A DNA stretch of 64,000 nucleotides from Streptomyces purpureus (GCF_014648195.1 NZ_BMQQ01000008.1:118008-182007); one strand, 5' to 3'; counted from the stretch's first letter, positions 37,832 through 47,105 are shown. Translations and numbers: made by a program. Notes: a model not told the origin generated them from the sequence alone.

Positions 37832-37845
37832 TACTCTTGAGCGCG
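37832..37845 (+). promoter_or_regulatory. Candidate -10 box for a leaderless murB transcript
   Basis: TACTCT (37832-37837; TAnnnT consensus) lies 7 nt before GTG 37845, the distance expected when transcription starts at the first base of the start codon. No ribosome-binding site precedes that GTG. Confidence 0.45.
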
Positions 37846-38900
37846 TGCAGGAACTCCACGACGCCCCTCTCGCTCCCCTGACCACCTTCCGGCTCGGCGG
37901 CCCCGCCGTCCGGCTCGTCACGGCCACCACCGACGAAGAAGTGATCGCCGTCGTCCGTGAGGCCGACGCCGCCGGGACGCCCCTGCTGATCATCGGCGGC
38001 GGGTCCAACCTGGTCATCGGCGACAAGGGATTCGACGGGACCGCCCTGCGCATCGCGACCAAGGGCTTCCGGCTGGAGGGCACGGCCCTGGAGCTGGCCG
38101 CGGGCGAGGTCTGGACGGACGTCGTCGCGCGGACGGTCGAGGCCGGGCTCGCCGGCATCGAGTGCCTCGCCGGCATCCCCGGCTCGGCCGGTGCCACCCC
38201 GATCCAGAACGTCGGCGCGTACGGCCAGGAGGTCTCCGCCACCATCACGGAGGTCGTCGCCTACGACCGCCGGACGGACGAGACGGTCACGCTCACCAAC
38301 GCCGAGTGCGCCTTCTCCTACCGCCACAGCCGCTTCAAGGAACACCCCGACCGCTATGTCGTCCTGCGCGTCCGTTTCGCGCTGGAGGACGCCGGAGGCC
38401 TCTCCGCGCCGCTGAAGTACCCCGAGACCGCCCGCTCCCTCGGCGTCGAAGCCGGCGACCGGGTGCCCGCCGCGGCCGCCCGCGAGACGGTGCTCAGGCT
38501 GCGCGCCGGCAAGGGCATGGTCCTGGACCCCGAGGACCACGACACCTGGTCGGCCGGCTCCTTCTTCACCAACCCGATCCTCGACGCCGCGCAGTACGAG
38601 GCCTTCCTCGGCCGGGTCCGGAGCCGCCTCGGCGCCGACGTCACCCCGCCCGCCTTCCCGGCGGGGGAGGGGCTGGTCAAGACCTCCGCCGCCTGGCTGA
38701 TCGACAAGGCCGGATTCACCAAGGGATACGGCTCGGGCCCGGCCCGTATCTCCACCAAGCACACCCTCGCCCTCACCAACCGCGGCGAGGCCACCACCGA
38801 GGACCTCCTCGCCCTCGCCCGCGAAGTCGTCGCCGGGGTCCGCGACGCCTTCGGGATCACGCTGGTCAACGAGCCGGTGACGGTCGGCGTCGAGATCTAG
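37845..38900 (+). CDS. murB: UDP-N-acetylmuramate dehydrogenase
   Basis: 351 residues. FAD-binding motifs LTTFRLGGPA and LIIGGGSNLVIGD near the start, then GIPGSAGATPIQNVGAYGQE, FSYRHSRFK, WSAGSFFTNPI, AAWLIDKAGFTKGY and ISTKHTLALTN. MurB reduces UDP-GlcNAc-enolpyruvate to UDP-MurNAc in cell-wall synthesis. GTG 37845 is preferred because a hairpin and a -10-like box separate it from the in-frame GTG 37800. Convergent with the SDR gene at 38921. Confidence 0.93.
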   Translation: MQELHDAPLAPLTTFRLGGPAVRLVTATTDEEVIAVVREADAAGTPLLIIGGGSNLVIGDKGFDGTALRIATKGFRLEGTALELAAGEVWTDVVARTVEAGLAGIECLAGIPGSAGATPIQNVGAYGQEVSATITEVVAYDRRTDETVTLTNAECAFSYRHSRFKEHPDRYVVLRVRFALEDAGGLSAPLKYPETARSLGVEAGDRVPAAAARETVLRLRAGKGMVLDPEDHDTWSAGSFFTNPILDAAQYEAFLGRVRSRLGADVTPPAFPAGEGLVKTSAAWLIDKAGFTKGYGSGPARISTKHTLALTNRGEATTEDLLALAREVVAGVRDAFGITLVNEPVTVGVEI

Positions 38901-38920
38901 CGACGCCCACCCGCCGAGGG

Positions 38921-39553
38921 CTAGTAGGCCACCCCCACACCCTGCTTGAGGGCCGCCGGGTCGTCGAGGAGCGCCAGCATCGCGTGGGCCACGTCCGGGC
39001 GCGCGATGCTCCGCCCCGAGCGCGGATTGGCCCCGACCGCCTTGCGGTAGACACCCGTCCGCGGGCCGTCGGTGAGCCTCGGCGGGCGTACGGCCGTCCA
39101 GTCCGTCGCGCTCGTGGCCAGCTCGCCCTCCATCACCCGCAGGTCGGCGTAGACCTCCTTCAGCGCCGCCCGCACCACCGCCACGAACATCCGGTCGATC
39201 AGCGGCTCGTCCGCGGGCGTCTCGATCACCGGCGCCGCGCTGACCACCACCAGCCGCCGGACCCGCTCCGCCTCCATCGCCCCGACCACCGCGCGGGTCA
39301 GCCGGGTCGTGATCCCGTCCGTCTTCCGCCCCGGCGCGCCAAGACCCGAGAGCACCGCGTCCCGCCCGGCGACCGCCCCGCGCAGCTCCTGCGGATCCCT
39401 CAGATCCGCCCGGAACACCTCCAGGCCCGGGCCCGTCACGGAGAACCGCGCGGGGTCGCGCACCACCGCCGTCACCCGGTGGCCCGCCTCCAGCGCCTGC
39501 CGGACGATCTGCTGCCCGACGCCGCCGGTCGCGCCGAAAACGGTCAGTTCCAT
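38921..39553 (-). CDS. NAD(P)-binding SDR/NmrA-like protein
   Basis: 210 residues; the Rossmann motif TVFGATGGVGQQIVRQAL begins at residue 4, VVVSAAPV follows, and ...SIARPDVAHAMLALLDDPAA closes the fold. An atypical SDR of unknown substrate. It is divergent from a TetR gene, with two palindromic operators in the shared 112-nt gap, so it is the likely regulated target. Confidence 0.87.
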   Translation of the reverse strand: MELTVFGATGGVGQQIVRQALEAGHRVTAVVRDPARFSVTGPGLEVFRADLRDPQELRGAVAGRDAVLSGLGAPGRKTDGITTRLTRAVVGAMEAERVRRLVVVSAAPVIETPADEPLIDRMFVAVVRAALKEVYADLRVMEGELATSATDWTAVRPPRLTDGPRTGVYRKAVGANPRSGRSIARPDVAHAMLALLDDPAALKQGVGVAY

Positions 39554-39593
39554 CGCACACCTCTTCCAGGTGGATCTACGGATCTATCAGGGT

Positions 39594-39628
39594 GGGTGAG
39601 TGCTCACTCACCCATAGAGTGAGCACTC
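39594..39628. promoter_or_regulatory. Two tandem TetR-type operators
   Basis: Site 1: GGGTGAGTG-CT-CACTCACCC, a perfect 9-bp dyad at 39594-39613. Site 2: GAGTG-AG-CACTC at 39617-39628. Centres are 19 bp apart, and a larger 18-bp inverted repeat (39591-39608 with 39618-39635) embraces both. The sites lie between the divergent SDR and TetR genes. Confidence 0.8.
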
Positions 39629-39665
39629 ACCCACCTGTCGTCAAGCGTGGACGGAGCAGCCGGAC

Positions 39666-40256
39666 ATGAAGCCCACCAGGGAGCGGATCCTCGACGCGGC
39701 CCATGAGCTGTGGCTCACGGTCGGTCTGGCCCGTACGACCACCAAGGAGATCGCGCGGTCGGCCGACTGTTCCGAGGCGGCGCTCTACAAGTACTTCGCG
39801 AGCAAGGAAGAGCTCTTCGTGGGCGTACTGCGCGAGCGGCTGCCCGAGCTCACCCCGCTCCTCGACCGGCTCGCCACGGACCCGGGGGAGCTCGGTGTCG
39901 AGGAGAACCTCACGGAGGTCGCCCGCCAGGCCGCGCGCTTCTACGCCGAGAGCTTCCCGATCGGCGCCTCGCTCTTCGCCGAGACCCGGCTCAAGGCCCG
40001 GCACGACGAGGCCCTGCGGGAGCTCGGCACCGGGCCGCACACCCCCATCGAGCGCCTCGACGCCTACCTGCGAGCCGAGCGCGCCGCCGGTCGCATCCGG
40101 GCGGACGCGGACACGTTCGCCGCCGCCTCCCTGCTGCTCGGCGCCTGCGTCCAGCGGGCCTTCGCCTACGACGCCACCGTCGGCAAGGAGCCCCCGCAGG
40201 ACCTCGACACGTTCGCCGCGTCGATCGCCCGCACCCTGTTGCGCGGGCTGAGCTAG
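39666..40256 (+). CDS. TetR-family transcriptional regulator
   Basis: 196 residues. N-terminal helix-turn-helix at about 5-50: TRERILDAAHELWLTVGLARTTTKEIARSADCSEAALYKYFASKEELFVGVL. The C-terminal ligand domain is unclassified. ATG 39666 has GGAG 9 nt upstream. It presumably represses itself and the divergent SDR through the paired operators. Its stop overlaps the stop of the convergent deaminase gene in a shared CTAG. Confidence 0.92.
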   Translation: MKPTRERILDAAHELWLTVGLARTTTKEIARSADCSEAALYKYFASKEELFVGVLRERLPELTPLLDRLATDPGELGVEENLTEVARQAARFYAESFPIGASLFAETRLKARHDEALRELGTGPHTPIERLDAYLRAERAAGRIRADADTFAAASLLLGACVQRAFAYDATVGKEPPQDLDTFAASIARTLLRGLS

Positions 40257-41272
40257 CCGGCCAGCCAGTCGTCGATGCCGGCGAGCAGCTTGTTCTTCTC
40301 CGGCTCCGGCGCCGCCGAGCCCCGTACGGACTGCCGCGCCAGCTCGGCCAGCTCGGCGTCGGTGAATCCGTGGTGACGGCGGGCGAGCTCGTACTGCGCG
40401 GCCAGCCGCGAGCCGAACAGCAGCGGGTCGTCCGCGCCCAGCGCCATCGGCACCCCCGCCTCGAAGAGGGTCCGCAGCGGCACGTCCTCCGGCCGCTCGT
40501 ACACCCCGAGGGCCACATTGGAAGACGGGCAGACCTCGCAGGTCACGCCCTTCTCGGCAAGCTTGCGCAGCAGCCGCGGATCCTCCGCAGCCCGCACGCC
40601 GTGCCCGATCCGCGCGGCCCGCAGATCGTCCAGGCAGTCCCGGACGGACGCCGGGCCGGTCAGCTCACCGCCGTGCGGGGCCGCGAGCAGGCCGCCCTCC
40701 CGGGCGATGGCGAAGGCGCGGTCGAAGTCCCGGGCGAGGCCCCGCCGCTCGTCGTTGGAGAGCCCGAAGCCCACCACACCCCGGTCCGCGTAGCGCACCG
40801 CGAGACGCGCCAGCGTCCGCGCGTCCAGCGGGTGCTTCATCCGGTTCGCCGCGACCAGGACCCGTATCCCGAGCCCGGTCTCGCGGGAGGCGCTCTCCAC
40901 CGCGTCCAGGATGATCTCCAGGGCCGGGATCAGCCCGCCGAGGAGGGGGGCGTACGACGTGGGGTCGACCTGGATCTCCAGCCAGCCGGAGCCGTCCCGT
41001 ACGTCCTCCTCGGCCGCCTCCCGGACCAGCCGCCGGATGTCGTCCGGCTCCCGCAGGCACGACCGGGCGATGTCGTAGAGCCGCTGGAACCGGAACCAGC
41101 CCCGCTCGTCGGTCGCCCGCAGCTTCGGCGGCGTACCGCTGCTCAGGGCCTCGGGCAGATGGACGCCGTACTTGTCGGCGAGCTCGATCAGGGTCGTGGG
41201 CCGCATCGAGCCGGTGAAGTGCAGATGCAGATGCGCCTTGGGCAGAAGACTGAGATCGCGATGTTGCGCCAT
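40253..41272 (-). CDS. Adenosine-deaminase-family protein
   Basis: 339 residues. Metal site H-L-H-L-H at residues 14-18 (KAHLHLHFTGS), HGGE in place of the commoner HAGE, IGHGVRAAEDPRLL, CPSSNVALG and the catalytic GADDPLLFG are all intact, so it should be an active zinc purine deaminase. Adenosine is the likely substrate, but the family also includes adenine and modified-nucleoside deaminases. ATG 41272 has a weak ribosome site. Confidence 0.85.
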   Translation of the reverse strand: MAQHRDLSLLPKAHLHLHFTGSMRPTTLIELADKYGVHLPEALSSGTPPKLRATDERGWFRFQRLYDIARSCLREPDDIRRLVREAAEEDVRDGSGWLEIQVDPTSYAPLLGGLIPALEIILDAVESASRETGLGIRVLVAANRMKHPLDARTLARLAVRYADRGVVGFGLSNDERRGLARDFDRAFAIAREGGLLAAPHGGELTGPASVRDCLDDLRAARIGHGVRAAEDPRLLRKLAEKGVTCEVCPSSNVALGVYERPEDVPLRTLFEAGVPMALGADDPLLFGSRLAAQYELARRHHGFTDAELAELARQSVRGSAAPEPEKNKLLAGIDDWLAG

Positions 41273-41347
41273 TGCAGGATCTTGCCGCACCCGTCCGGCG
41301 TGCGACAGCCCCTTTCCCCGATCGGGACCTTGCCCGAACGCAAGAAC

Positions 41348-41377
41348 GGGCCCCTGGTTCCGGAGAACCAGGGGCCC
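41348..41377. terminator. Stem-loop terminator of the aminotransferase gene
   Basis: 13-bp perfect stem (41348-41360 with 41365-41377), CGGA loop, between the end of the aminotransferase and the start of the deaminase on the minus strand. Confidence 0.8.
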
Positions 41378-41399
41378 CACCTACCGAATCAGCAGGTAC

Positions 41400-42626
41400 T
41401 CAGTCGCGCGCCTCGGCCAGCAGCTTCTGGATCCGGGACACGCCCTCCACCAGGTCCTCGTCGCCCAGCGCGTACGACAGACGCAGGTAGCCCGGCGTGC
41501 CGAAGGCCTCGCCCGGGACGACCGCGACCTCGACCTCGTCGAGGATGAGCGCCGCGAGCTCCACCGAGGTCGCCGGGCGCTTGCCGCGGATCTCCTTGCC
41601 GAGCAGGCCCTTCACCGACGGGTAGACGTAGAACGCGCCCTCGGGGGTCGGGCAGACCACACCGTCGATCTCGTTCAGCATCTTCACGATCGTCTGGCGG
41701 CGGCGGTCGAAGGCCTTGCGCATCTCCGCGACGGCGTCCAGGTCGCCGGAGACGGCGGCCAGCGCGGCCACCTGCGCCACGTTGGAGACGTTGGAGGTGG
41801 CGTGCGACTGGAGGTTGGTCGCGGCCTTCACGACGTCCTTCGGGCCGATGATCCACCCGACGCGCCAGCCGGTCATCGCGTACGTCTTGGCGACACCGTT
41901 GACCACGATGCACTTCTCACGGAGTGCCGGCACCAGCTGGGGAAGCGAGGCGAAGGTCGCGTCGCCGTAGACCAGGTGCTCGTAGATCTCGTCGGTCAGC
42001 ACCCACAGGCCGTGCTCGGCGGCCCACTCGCCGATCGCGCGGGCGTCGGCCTCGCTGTAGACCGCGCCGGTCGGGTTGGACGGGGAGACGAAGAGGACGA
42101 CCTTGGTCTTCTCCGTACGGGCCGCCTCCAGCTGCTCCACCGAGACGCGGTAGCCGGTCGTCTCGTCGGCGACGACCTCCACCGGGACACCGCCCGCGAG
42201 GCGGATCGACTCGGGGTACGTCGTCCAGTACGGGGCCGGGACGATGACCTCGTCACCCGGGTCGAGGATCGCGGCGAACGCCTCGTAGATGGCCTGCTTG
42301 CCACCGTTGGTCACCAGGATCTGCGCCGGGTCGACCTCGTAGCCGGAGTCGCGAAGTGTCTTCTCGGCGATGGCCTTCTTCAGCTCGGGCAGACCGCCGG
42401 CGGGCGTGTAGCGGTGGAACTTCGGGTTGCGGCAGGCCTCGACGGCGGCCTCGACGATGTAGTCGGGGGTCGGGAAGTCGGGCTCGCCGGCGCCGAAGCC
42501 GATCACCGGACGGCCGGCGGCCTTGAGGGCCTTCGCCTTGGCGTCGACGGCGAGGGTCGCGGACTCGGAGATCGCGCCGATGCGGGCGGAGACCCGGCGC
42601 TCGGTGGGAGAGGTAGCAGCGCTCAT
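41400..42626 (-). CDS. aspC: Aspartate aminotransferase (PLP-dependent)
   Basis: 408 residues, fold type I, subgroup I-gamma. The PLP lysine is Lys247 in [52 protein letters not shown] and [13 protein letters not shown] are the other pocket motifs; the distal Arg for carboxylate binding is in GYLRLSYAL. Exchanges amino groups between aspartate and 2-oxoglutarate. Position just upstream of tRNA-Trp/secE on the opposite strand is typical of Streptomyces. The start is ATG 42626. Confidence 0.92.
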   Translation of the reverse strand: MSAATSPTERRVSARIGAISESATLAVDAKAKALKAAGRPVIGFGAGEPDFPTPDYIVEAAVEACRNPKFHRYTPAGGLPELKKAIAEKTLRDSGYEVDPAQILVTNGGKQAIYEAFAAILDPGDEVIVPAPYWTTYPESIRLAGGVPVEVVADETTGYRVSVEQLEAARTEKTKVVLFVSPSNPTGAVYSEADARAIGEWAAEHGLWVLTDEIYEHLVYGDATFASLPQLVPALREKCIVVNGVAKTYAMTGWRVGWIIGPKDVVKAATNLQSHATSNVSNVAQVAALAAVSGDLDAVAEMRKAFDRRRQTIVKMLNEIDGVVCPTPEGAFYVYPSVKGLLGKEIRGKRPATSVELAALILDEVEVAVVPGEAFGTPGYLRLSYALGDEDLVEGVSRIQKLLAEARD

Positions 42627-42807
42627 ACGGCCATCGTCCCAGACCCTCTTCCCACCCGGCACACAGGTTTCGAGGAGCGGACAGGAACGGACATCGGCGG
42701 TCAGCGGTGCTATCTGTTCGACGTTCGCGCCTTGAACACGTACACTCACTGGTCGTTGGCCCGCACCGACCACATCTCCGGATGGGGTAGGTTGGGGGAC
42801 ACCGCAA

Positions 42808-42880
42808 AGGGTCGTAGCTCAATTGGTAGAGCACTGGTCTCCAAAACCAGCGGTTGGGGGTTCAAGTCCCTCCGGCCCTG
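42808..42880 (+). tRNA. tRNA-Trp (CCA)
   Basis: 73 nt. Acceptor AGGGTCG with CGGCCCT (one wobble); anticodon loop CTCCAAA in a CTGGT/ACCAG stem reads CCA; T loop TTCAAGT; discriminator G. Precedes secE, as in most actinobacteria. Confidence 0.95.
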
Positions 42881-42986
42881 CTACACACACCGCCAGGTTG
42901 TGTGCGCATGTACGTACTTCATTGCACCGCCGTGCGGCTCCACCCCGGGCGCGGCACGGCCACGACCCGGAATCAGGTGAGAGATC

Positions 42987-43274
42987 GTGACGGACGCCGT
43001 AGGCTCCATCGACATGCCTGATGCCGAGGACGAAGCTCCGGAGTCGAAGAAGAAGGCCCGCAAGGGCGGTAAGCGCGGAAAGAAGGGCCCCCTGGGCCGT
43101 CTCGCGCTCTTCTACCGGCAGATCGTCGCCGAGCTCCGCAAGGTCGTCTGGCCCACTCGTAGCCAGCTGACGACCTACACCACCGTAGTGATTGTCTTCG
43201 TTGTCATCATGATCGGTCTCGTGACCGTGATTGACTTGGGCTTCCAGGAAGCAGTCAAGTCCGTCTTCGGCTGA
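42987..43274 (+). CDS. secE: Preprotein translocase subunit SecE
   Basis: 95 residues. A hydrophilic Lys/Glu-rich N-terminus, then the amphipathic helix FYRQIVAELRKVVWPTRSQL and one membrane segment (about 66-85). SecE clamps the SecY channel. GTG 42987 follows a GTGAGAG site. First gene of the secE-nusG unit. Confidence 0.94.
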   Translation: MTDAVGSIDMPDAEDEAPESKKKARKGGKRGKKGPLGRLALFYRQIVAELRKVVWPTRSQLTTYTTVVIVFVVIMIGLVTVIDLGFQEAVKSVFG

Positions 43275-43276
43275 TT

Positions 43277-43309
43277 CCCGCGGAGGGCGCCCCCGCGGGC
43301 GCCCCTTTT
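43277..43309 (+). terminator. Mutually exclusive hairpins between secE and nusG
   Basis: Hairpin A: 43277-43283 with 43293-43299. Hairpin B: 43285-43291 with 43298-43304, followed by CTTTT. The two overlap and cannot form together; B looks like a weak terminator, A like a competing structure. Confidence 0.45.
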
Positions 43310-43352
43310 CGCATGTTCCACCCCATCTGTATCGCAGGAAGAAGCAGCCACC

Positions 43353-44225
43353 GTGTCTGACCCGAACCTGAACGACGCCAACGAGTCGGCCGAGTCCATC
43401 GAGGACCAGATCGACATCGTGGAGGCGGCCGACGAGGACCAGGCCGAAGCTGCTGACGCCGCTGCGGGCGAGGCGGCCGAAGAGGCCGCGCTCCACATCG
43501 AGGACGAGGACGTCGAGCCCGAGGCCGACTCCGACGAGGACGCCGAGGCCGAGCTCGACGAGCAGTCCGAAGAGGCCGAGGAGGCCGAGGAGGAGCCCCC
43601 CGCTCCCGTCGACCCCATCGCCGCCCTGCGCGAGGAGCTCCGCGGCCTGCCCGGCGAGTGGTACGTGATCCACACCTACGCGGGCTACGAGAAGCGCGTG
43701 AAGGCCAACCTGGAGCAGCGCGCCGTCTCGCTGAACGTCGAGGAGTTCATCTACCAGGCCGAGGTGCCCGAGGAAGAGATCGTCCAGATCAAGAACGGCG
43801 AGCGCAAGAACGTCCGGCAGAACAAGCTGCCCGGCTACGTGCTCGTCCGGATGGATCTGACGAACGAGTCCTGGGGCGTCGTCCGCAACACCCCCGGCGT
43901 CACCGGCTTCGTGGGCAACGCCTACGACCCGTACCCGCTGACCCTGGACGAGATCGTCAAGATGCTCGCCCCCGAGGCTGAGGAGAAGGCCGCCCGCGAG
44001 GCCGCCGAGGCCGAGGGCAAGCCGGCTCCGGCCCGCAAGGTCGAGGTCCAGGTCCTGGACTTCGAGGTCGGCGACTCGGTCACCGTCACCGACGGCCCCT
44101 TCGCCACCCTCCAGGCCACGATCAACGAGATCAACGCCGACTCGAAGAAGGTCAAGGGCCTCGTCGAGATCTTCGGTCGCGAGACCCCGGTCGAGCTCAG
44201 CTTCGACCAGATCCAGAAGAACTGA
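43353..44225 (+). CDS. nusG: Transcription elongation/antitermination factor NusG
   Basis: 290 residues. The first about 100 residues are a highly acidic Glu/Asp/Ala extension, then the NGN domain ([22 protein letters not shown]...[27 protein letters not shown]) and the KOW domain ([46 protein letters not shown]). An acidic extension is usual in actinobacterial NusG. Starts at GTG 43353 and ends in a strong terminator at 44240. Confidence 0.95.
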   Translation: MSDPNLNDANESAESIEDQIDIVEAADEDQAEAADAAAGEAAEEAALHIEDEDVEPEADSDEDAEAELDEQSEEAEEAEEEPPAPVDPIAALREELRGLPGEWYVIHTYAGYEKRVKANLEQRAVSLNVEEFIYQAEVPEEEIVQIKNGERKNVRQNKLPGYVLVRMDLTNESWGVVRNTPGVTGFVGNAYDPYPLTLDEIVKMLAPEAEEKAAREAAEAEGKPAPARKVEVQVLDFEVGDSVTVTDGPFATLQATINEINADSKKVKGLVEIFGRETPVELSFDQIQKN

Positions 44226-44239
44226 CCCTCACAGGTTTC

Positions 44240-44288
44240 CGAGCAGGTCAGAGTGGCTCTCGTAGCCGCTCTGACCTGCTCGGTTTTT
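44240..44288 (+). terminator. Strong rho-independent terminator after nusG
   Basis: 19-bp stem with one wobble (44240-44258 with 44264-44282), 5-nt loop, then G-TTTTT. The rplK promoter must lie between here and 44384; I could not fix it. Confidence 0.93.
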
Positions 44289-44384
44289 AGCCGCGCACCT
44301 ATACCCGTTATCGTTGTGCGGTATGCCTCCATCCGGATGACCGGGTGGCCGGCTGAAAACTCTCACTAGGACCCGGAGAGAGCA

Positions 44385-44819
44385 ATGCCTCCCAAGAAGA
44401 AGAAGGTCACGGGGCTTATCAAGCTCCAGATCAACGCCGGCGCCGCCAACCCGGCGCCGCCGGTCGGCCCCGCGCTGGGTCAGCACGGCGTCAACATCAT
44501 GGAGTTCTGCAAGGCCTACAACGCCGCGACCGAGTCGCAGCGTGGCATGGTCGTGCCGGTGGAGATCACGGTCTACGAGGACCGTTCCTTCACCTTCGTC
44601 ACCAAGACTCCTCCGGCCGCCAAGCTGATCCTCAAGGCCGCTGGTGTGGACAAGGGCTCCGGCGAGCCGCACAAGACCAAGGTCGCCAAGCTCACGGCCG
44701 ACCAGGTCCGCGAGATCGCCACGGTCAAGCTGCCCGACCTGAACGCCAACGACCTGGACGCCGCGTCGAAGATCATCGCCGGCACCGCCCGTTCCATGGG
44801 CATCACGGTCGAGGGCTGA
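44385..44819 (+). CDS. rplK: Ribosomal protein uL11
   Basis: 144 residues: [43 protein letters not shown] is the universal L11 start. L11 binds 23S rRNA at the GTPase centre, is needed for RelA activation, and is the target of thiostrepton-type antibiotics. ATG 44385 has GGAGAG upstream. Leads rplA by 78 nt. Confidence 0.97.
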
Positions 44820-44897
44820 ACACCCCCCTCGTGACCTTGTGGTAGGACCAGCGCTGGTCCGCACCACGACTCCACACCTGAACCACCAGGAGAAGAA

Positions 44898-45626
44898 GTG
44901 AAGCGCAGCAAGGCTCTCCGCGGCGCGGACGCCAAGATCGACCGGGAGCGCAACTACGCCCCCCTCGAGGCCGTCCGTCTCGCCAAGGAAACCGCCGCCA
45001 CCAAGTTCGACGGCACCGTCGAGGTCGCCTTCCGTCTGGGTGTCGACCCGCGCAAGGCGGACCAGATGGTCCGTGGCACCGTGAACCTTCCGCACGGCAC
45101 CGGTAAGACCGCCCGGGTCCTGGTCTTCGCGACCGGTGACCGTGCCGAGGCCGCGCGTGCCGCGGGCGCCGACATCGTCGGCTCCGACGAGCTCATCGAC
45201 GAGATCTCCAAGGGCCAGCGCCTGAACGAGTTCGACGCCGTCGTCGCCACCCCGGACCTCATGGGCAAGGTCGGCCGCCTCGGCCGCGTCCTCGGTCCCC
45301 GTGGTCTGATGCCGAACCCCAAGACCGGCACTGTCACCCCCGATGTCGCCAAGGCTGTCAACGACATCAAGGGCGGCAAGATCGAGTTCCGTGTCGACAA
45401 GCACTCGAACCTGCACTTCATCATCGGCAAGGTTTCCTTCGATGACACGAAGCTGGTCGAGAACTACGCGGCCGCGCTGGAGGAGATCCTCCGTCTGAAG
45501 CCGTCCGCCGCGAAGGGCCGCTACATCAAGAAGGCGACCCTGACCACCACGATGGGCCCCGGCATCCCGCTGGACTCCAACCGCACCCGTAACCTCCTCG
45601 TCGAGGAGGACCCGGCCGCGGTCTGA
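44898..45626 (+). CDS. rplA: Ribosomal protein uL1
   Basis: 242 residues; [69 protein letters not shown] and [11 protein letters not shown] are the standard L1 motifs. L1 forms the E-site stalk and often represses its own operon. GTG 44898 has AGGAGAAG upstream. A long terminator follows. Confidence 0.97.
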   Translation: MKRSKALRGADAKIDRERNYAPLEAVRLAKETAATKFDGTVEVAFRLGVDPRKADQMVRGTVNLPHGTGKTARVLVFATGDRAEAARAAGADIVGSDELIDEISKGQRLNEFDAVVATPDLMGKVGRLGRVLGPRGLMPNPKTGTVTPDVAKAVNDIKGGKIEFRVDKHSNLHFIIGKVSFDDTKLVENYAAALEEILRLKPSAAKGRYIKKATLTTTMGPGIPLDSNRTRNLLVEEDPAAV

Positions 45627-45649
45627 GCCTCCATGGCTCGCTGAGTGGC

Positions 45650-45704
45650 CACGACGGGCCTTCCGCCCCCTTGCAGGGGCGCGGAGGGCCCGTCGTGCTT
45701 TTTC
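45650..45704 (+). terminator. Terminator after rplA
   Basis: Long hairpin, outer 11-bp stem 45650-45660 with 45687-45697 and inner GC pairs, followed by CTTTTT. Separates the rplKA and rplJL transcripts. Confidence 0.9.
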
Positions 45705-45748
45705 TTCCGGCCCATTGCCAGGGCTCCCACCAGGGCCTTCGTCCGATT

Positions 45749-45778
45749 TGCTTCGGATCGGCGTCATCGCGTACAGTT
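45749..45778 (+). promoter_or_regulatory. Candidate rplJ promoter
   Basis: TTGCTT (45749-45754), 18-nt spacer, TACAGT (45773-45778), about 215 nt before rplJ; fits the housekeeping sigma factor. Confidence 0.6.
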
Positions 45779-45784
45779 CCTTCG

Positions 45785-45945
45785 AAGCCAAAGACCGCTG
45801 GTCGTTGCTGTGCCCGTAAGGGTGCGGTGGCCGAAGGATTCGCTGAGATGCGAACGACCCGCGCAGGTGACAGTGGAAAAGTTCCCGGATCTTATGGTCC
45901 GGTCGAGCTGAGCCCCGTGCGCCTGCGCCCGGGGCGTTTTGTTTT
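45785..45945 (+). promoter_or_regulatory. L10-type ribosomal leader with intrinsic attenuator
   Basis: The transcribed leader of rplJL. The sequence from about 45790 (AAAGACCGCTGGTCG...) to 45885 resembles the L10 leader found ahead of rplJ, which binds L10(L12)4. It is followed by a GC hairpin (GCCCCG 45912-45917 with CGGGGC 45930-45935) and GTTTTGTTTT, a classic intrinsic terminator 50 nt before the gene. This accounts for most of the 369-nt gap 45627-45995. Confidence 0.72.
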
Positions 45946-45995
45946 GTTAGCCCCTTCTGAGCGGTCCTCATCACCCGGAAGGAGGCCGACGCTCT

Positions 45996-46526
45996 ATGGC
46001 AAGGCCCGACAAGGCTGCCGCGGTAGCCGAGCTCAAGGACAAGTTCCAGAGCTCGAGCGCCGTCGTGCTGACCGAGTACCGGGGTCTCACCGTGGCCCAG
46101 CTCAAGACGCTGCGCCGTTCGCTCGGTGAGAACGCCCAGTACGCCGTGGTGAAGAACACGCTGACCAAGATTGCGGCCAACGAGGCCGGGATCACCACGC
46201 TCGACGACCAGTTCACCGGTCCGACGGGCGCTGCCTTCATCACCGGTGACCCGGTGGAGTCGGCCAAGGGTCTTCGTGACTTCGCCAAGGACAACCCCAA
46301 CCTCGTCATCAAGGGCGGTGTCCTTGACGGCAAGGCGCTGTCCGCCGACGAGATCAAGAAGCTTGCGGACCTCGAGTCCCGCGAGGTTCTGCTCAGCAAG
46401 CTGGCCGGTGCCTTCAAGGGCAAGCAGTCCCAGACTGCCTCGCTCTTCCAGGCGCTGCCGTCGAAGTTCGTCCGCACCGCGGAGGCGCTTCGCGTCAAGC
46501 TCGCCGAGCAGGGCGGTGCCGAGTAA
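45996..46526 (+). CDS. rplJ: Ribosomal protein uL10
   Basis: 176 residues: [43 protein letters not shown] is the L10 N-terminal rRNA-binding part; the C-terminal helix carries L7/L12 dimers. AAGGAGG lies 13 nt before ATG. Upstream leader suggests autoregulation. Confidence 0.97.
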   Translation: MARPDKAAAVAELKDKFQSSSAVVLTEYRGLTVAQLKTLRRSLGENAQYAVVKNTLTKIAANEAGITTLDDQFTGPTGAAFITGDPVESAKGLRDFAKDNPNLVIKGGVLDGKALSADEIKKLADLESREVLLSKLAGAFKGKQSQTASLFQALPSKFVRTAEALRVKLAEQGGAE

Positions 46527-46546
46527 TTCGGCTCGCGCAATGATCA

Positions 46547-46564
46547 GCGCCGCCTAGGCGGCGC
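46547..46564 (+). other. Perfect palindrome between rplJ and rplL
   Basis: GCGCCGCC-TA-GGCGGCGC in the 116-nt rplJ-rplL spacer; as RNA, a 6-bp stem with a 6-nt loop. It has no T run, so it is a possible stability or partial-attenuation element. Confidence 0.5.
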
Positions 46565-46642
46565 GGGTCGCAGCGGGCCGAACGTACGCCCGCCTTACAT
46601 GTACATCCGGCACCTGCCGAATTAGTGGAAGGATCGCCCATC

Positions 46643-47026
46643 ATGGCGAAGCTCACTCAGGAAGACCTGCTCGCGCAGTTCGAGGAGATGACCCTCATCG
46701 AGCTCTCCGAGTTCGTGAAGGCGTTCGAGGAGAAGTTCGACGTCACCGCCGCCGCGGCCGTCGCCGTTGCGGGCCCGGCCCAGGGTGGCCCGGCCGCCCC
46801 GGTCGAGGAGGAGAAGGACGAGTTCGACGTCATCCTCACCGGCGCCGGCGACAAGAAGATCCAGGTCATCAAGGTCGTGCGTGAGCTGACCTCCCTGGGT
46901 CTGAAGGAGGCCAAGGACCTCGTCGACGGCACCCCGAAGCCGGTCCTCGAGAAGGTCGCGAAGGACGCCGCGGACAAGGCCAAGGAGGCCCTCGAGGGCG
47001 CCGGCGCCTCCGTCGAGGTCAAGTAA
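46643..47026 (+). CDS. rplL: Ribosomal protein bL12
   Basis: 127 residues. N-terminal dimerisation domain ([32 protein letters not shown]), an Ala/Pro hinge, and the factor-binding C-terminal domain ([43 protein letters not shown]). ATG 46643 is used; the in-frame GTG 46625 would absorb the GGAAGGA ribosome site. Confidence 0.97.
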   Translation: MAKLTQEDLLAQFEEMTLIELSEFVKAFEEKFDVTAAAAVAVAGPAQGGPAAPVEEEKDEFDVILTGAGDKKIQVIKVVRELTSLGLKEAKDLVDGTPKPVLEKVAKDAADKAKEALEGAGASVEVK

Positions 47027-47077
47027 CACCTCGAGAGTCCGCTGACTCTTTCTGAGCGCCGTACAGGCGCTTGCCAG

Positions 47078-47105
47078 GGGCGATCACCCATCCGGGTGGT
47101 CGCCC
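47078..47105 (+). terminator. Terminator after rplL
   Basis: 12-bp stem with one wobble (47078-47089 with 47094-47105), ATCC loop. A small 5-bp hairpin (47056-47070) precedes it. Confidence 0.75.

Noticed and set aside
37800..37844. GTG 37800 as murB start
   Set aside because: The 15 extra codons overlap a perfect hairpin that looks like the hadB terminator and add no conserved MurB sequence.
42700..42807. A promoter for tRNA-Trp/secE
   Set aside because: Several partial hexamers are present, but none has an acceptable -35/-10 pair with correct spacing, so none is annotated.
46625..46642. GTG 46625 as rplL start
   Set aside because: It would place the GGAAGGA ribosome site inside the gene; the universal [10 protein letters not shown] start is at 46643.
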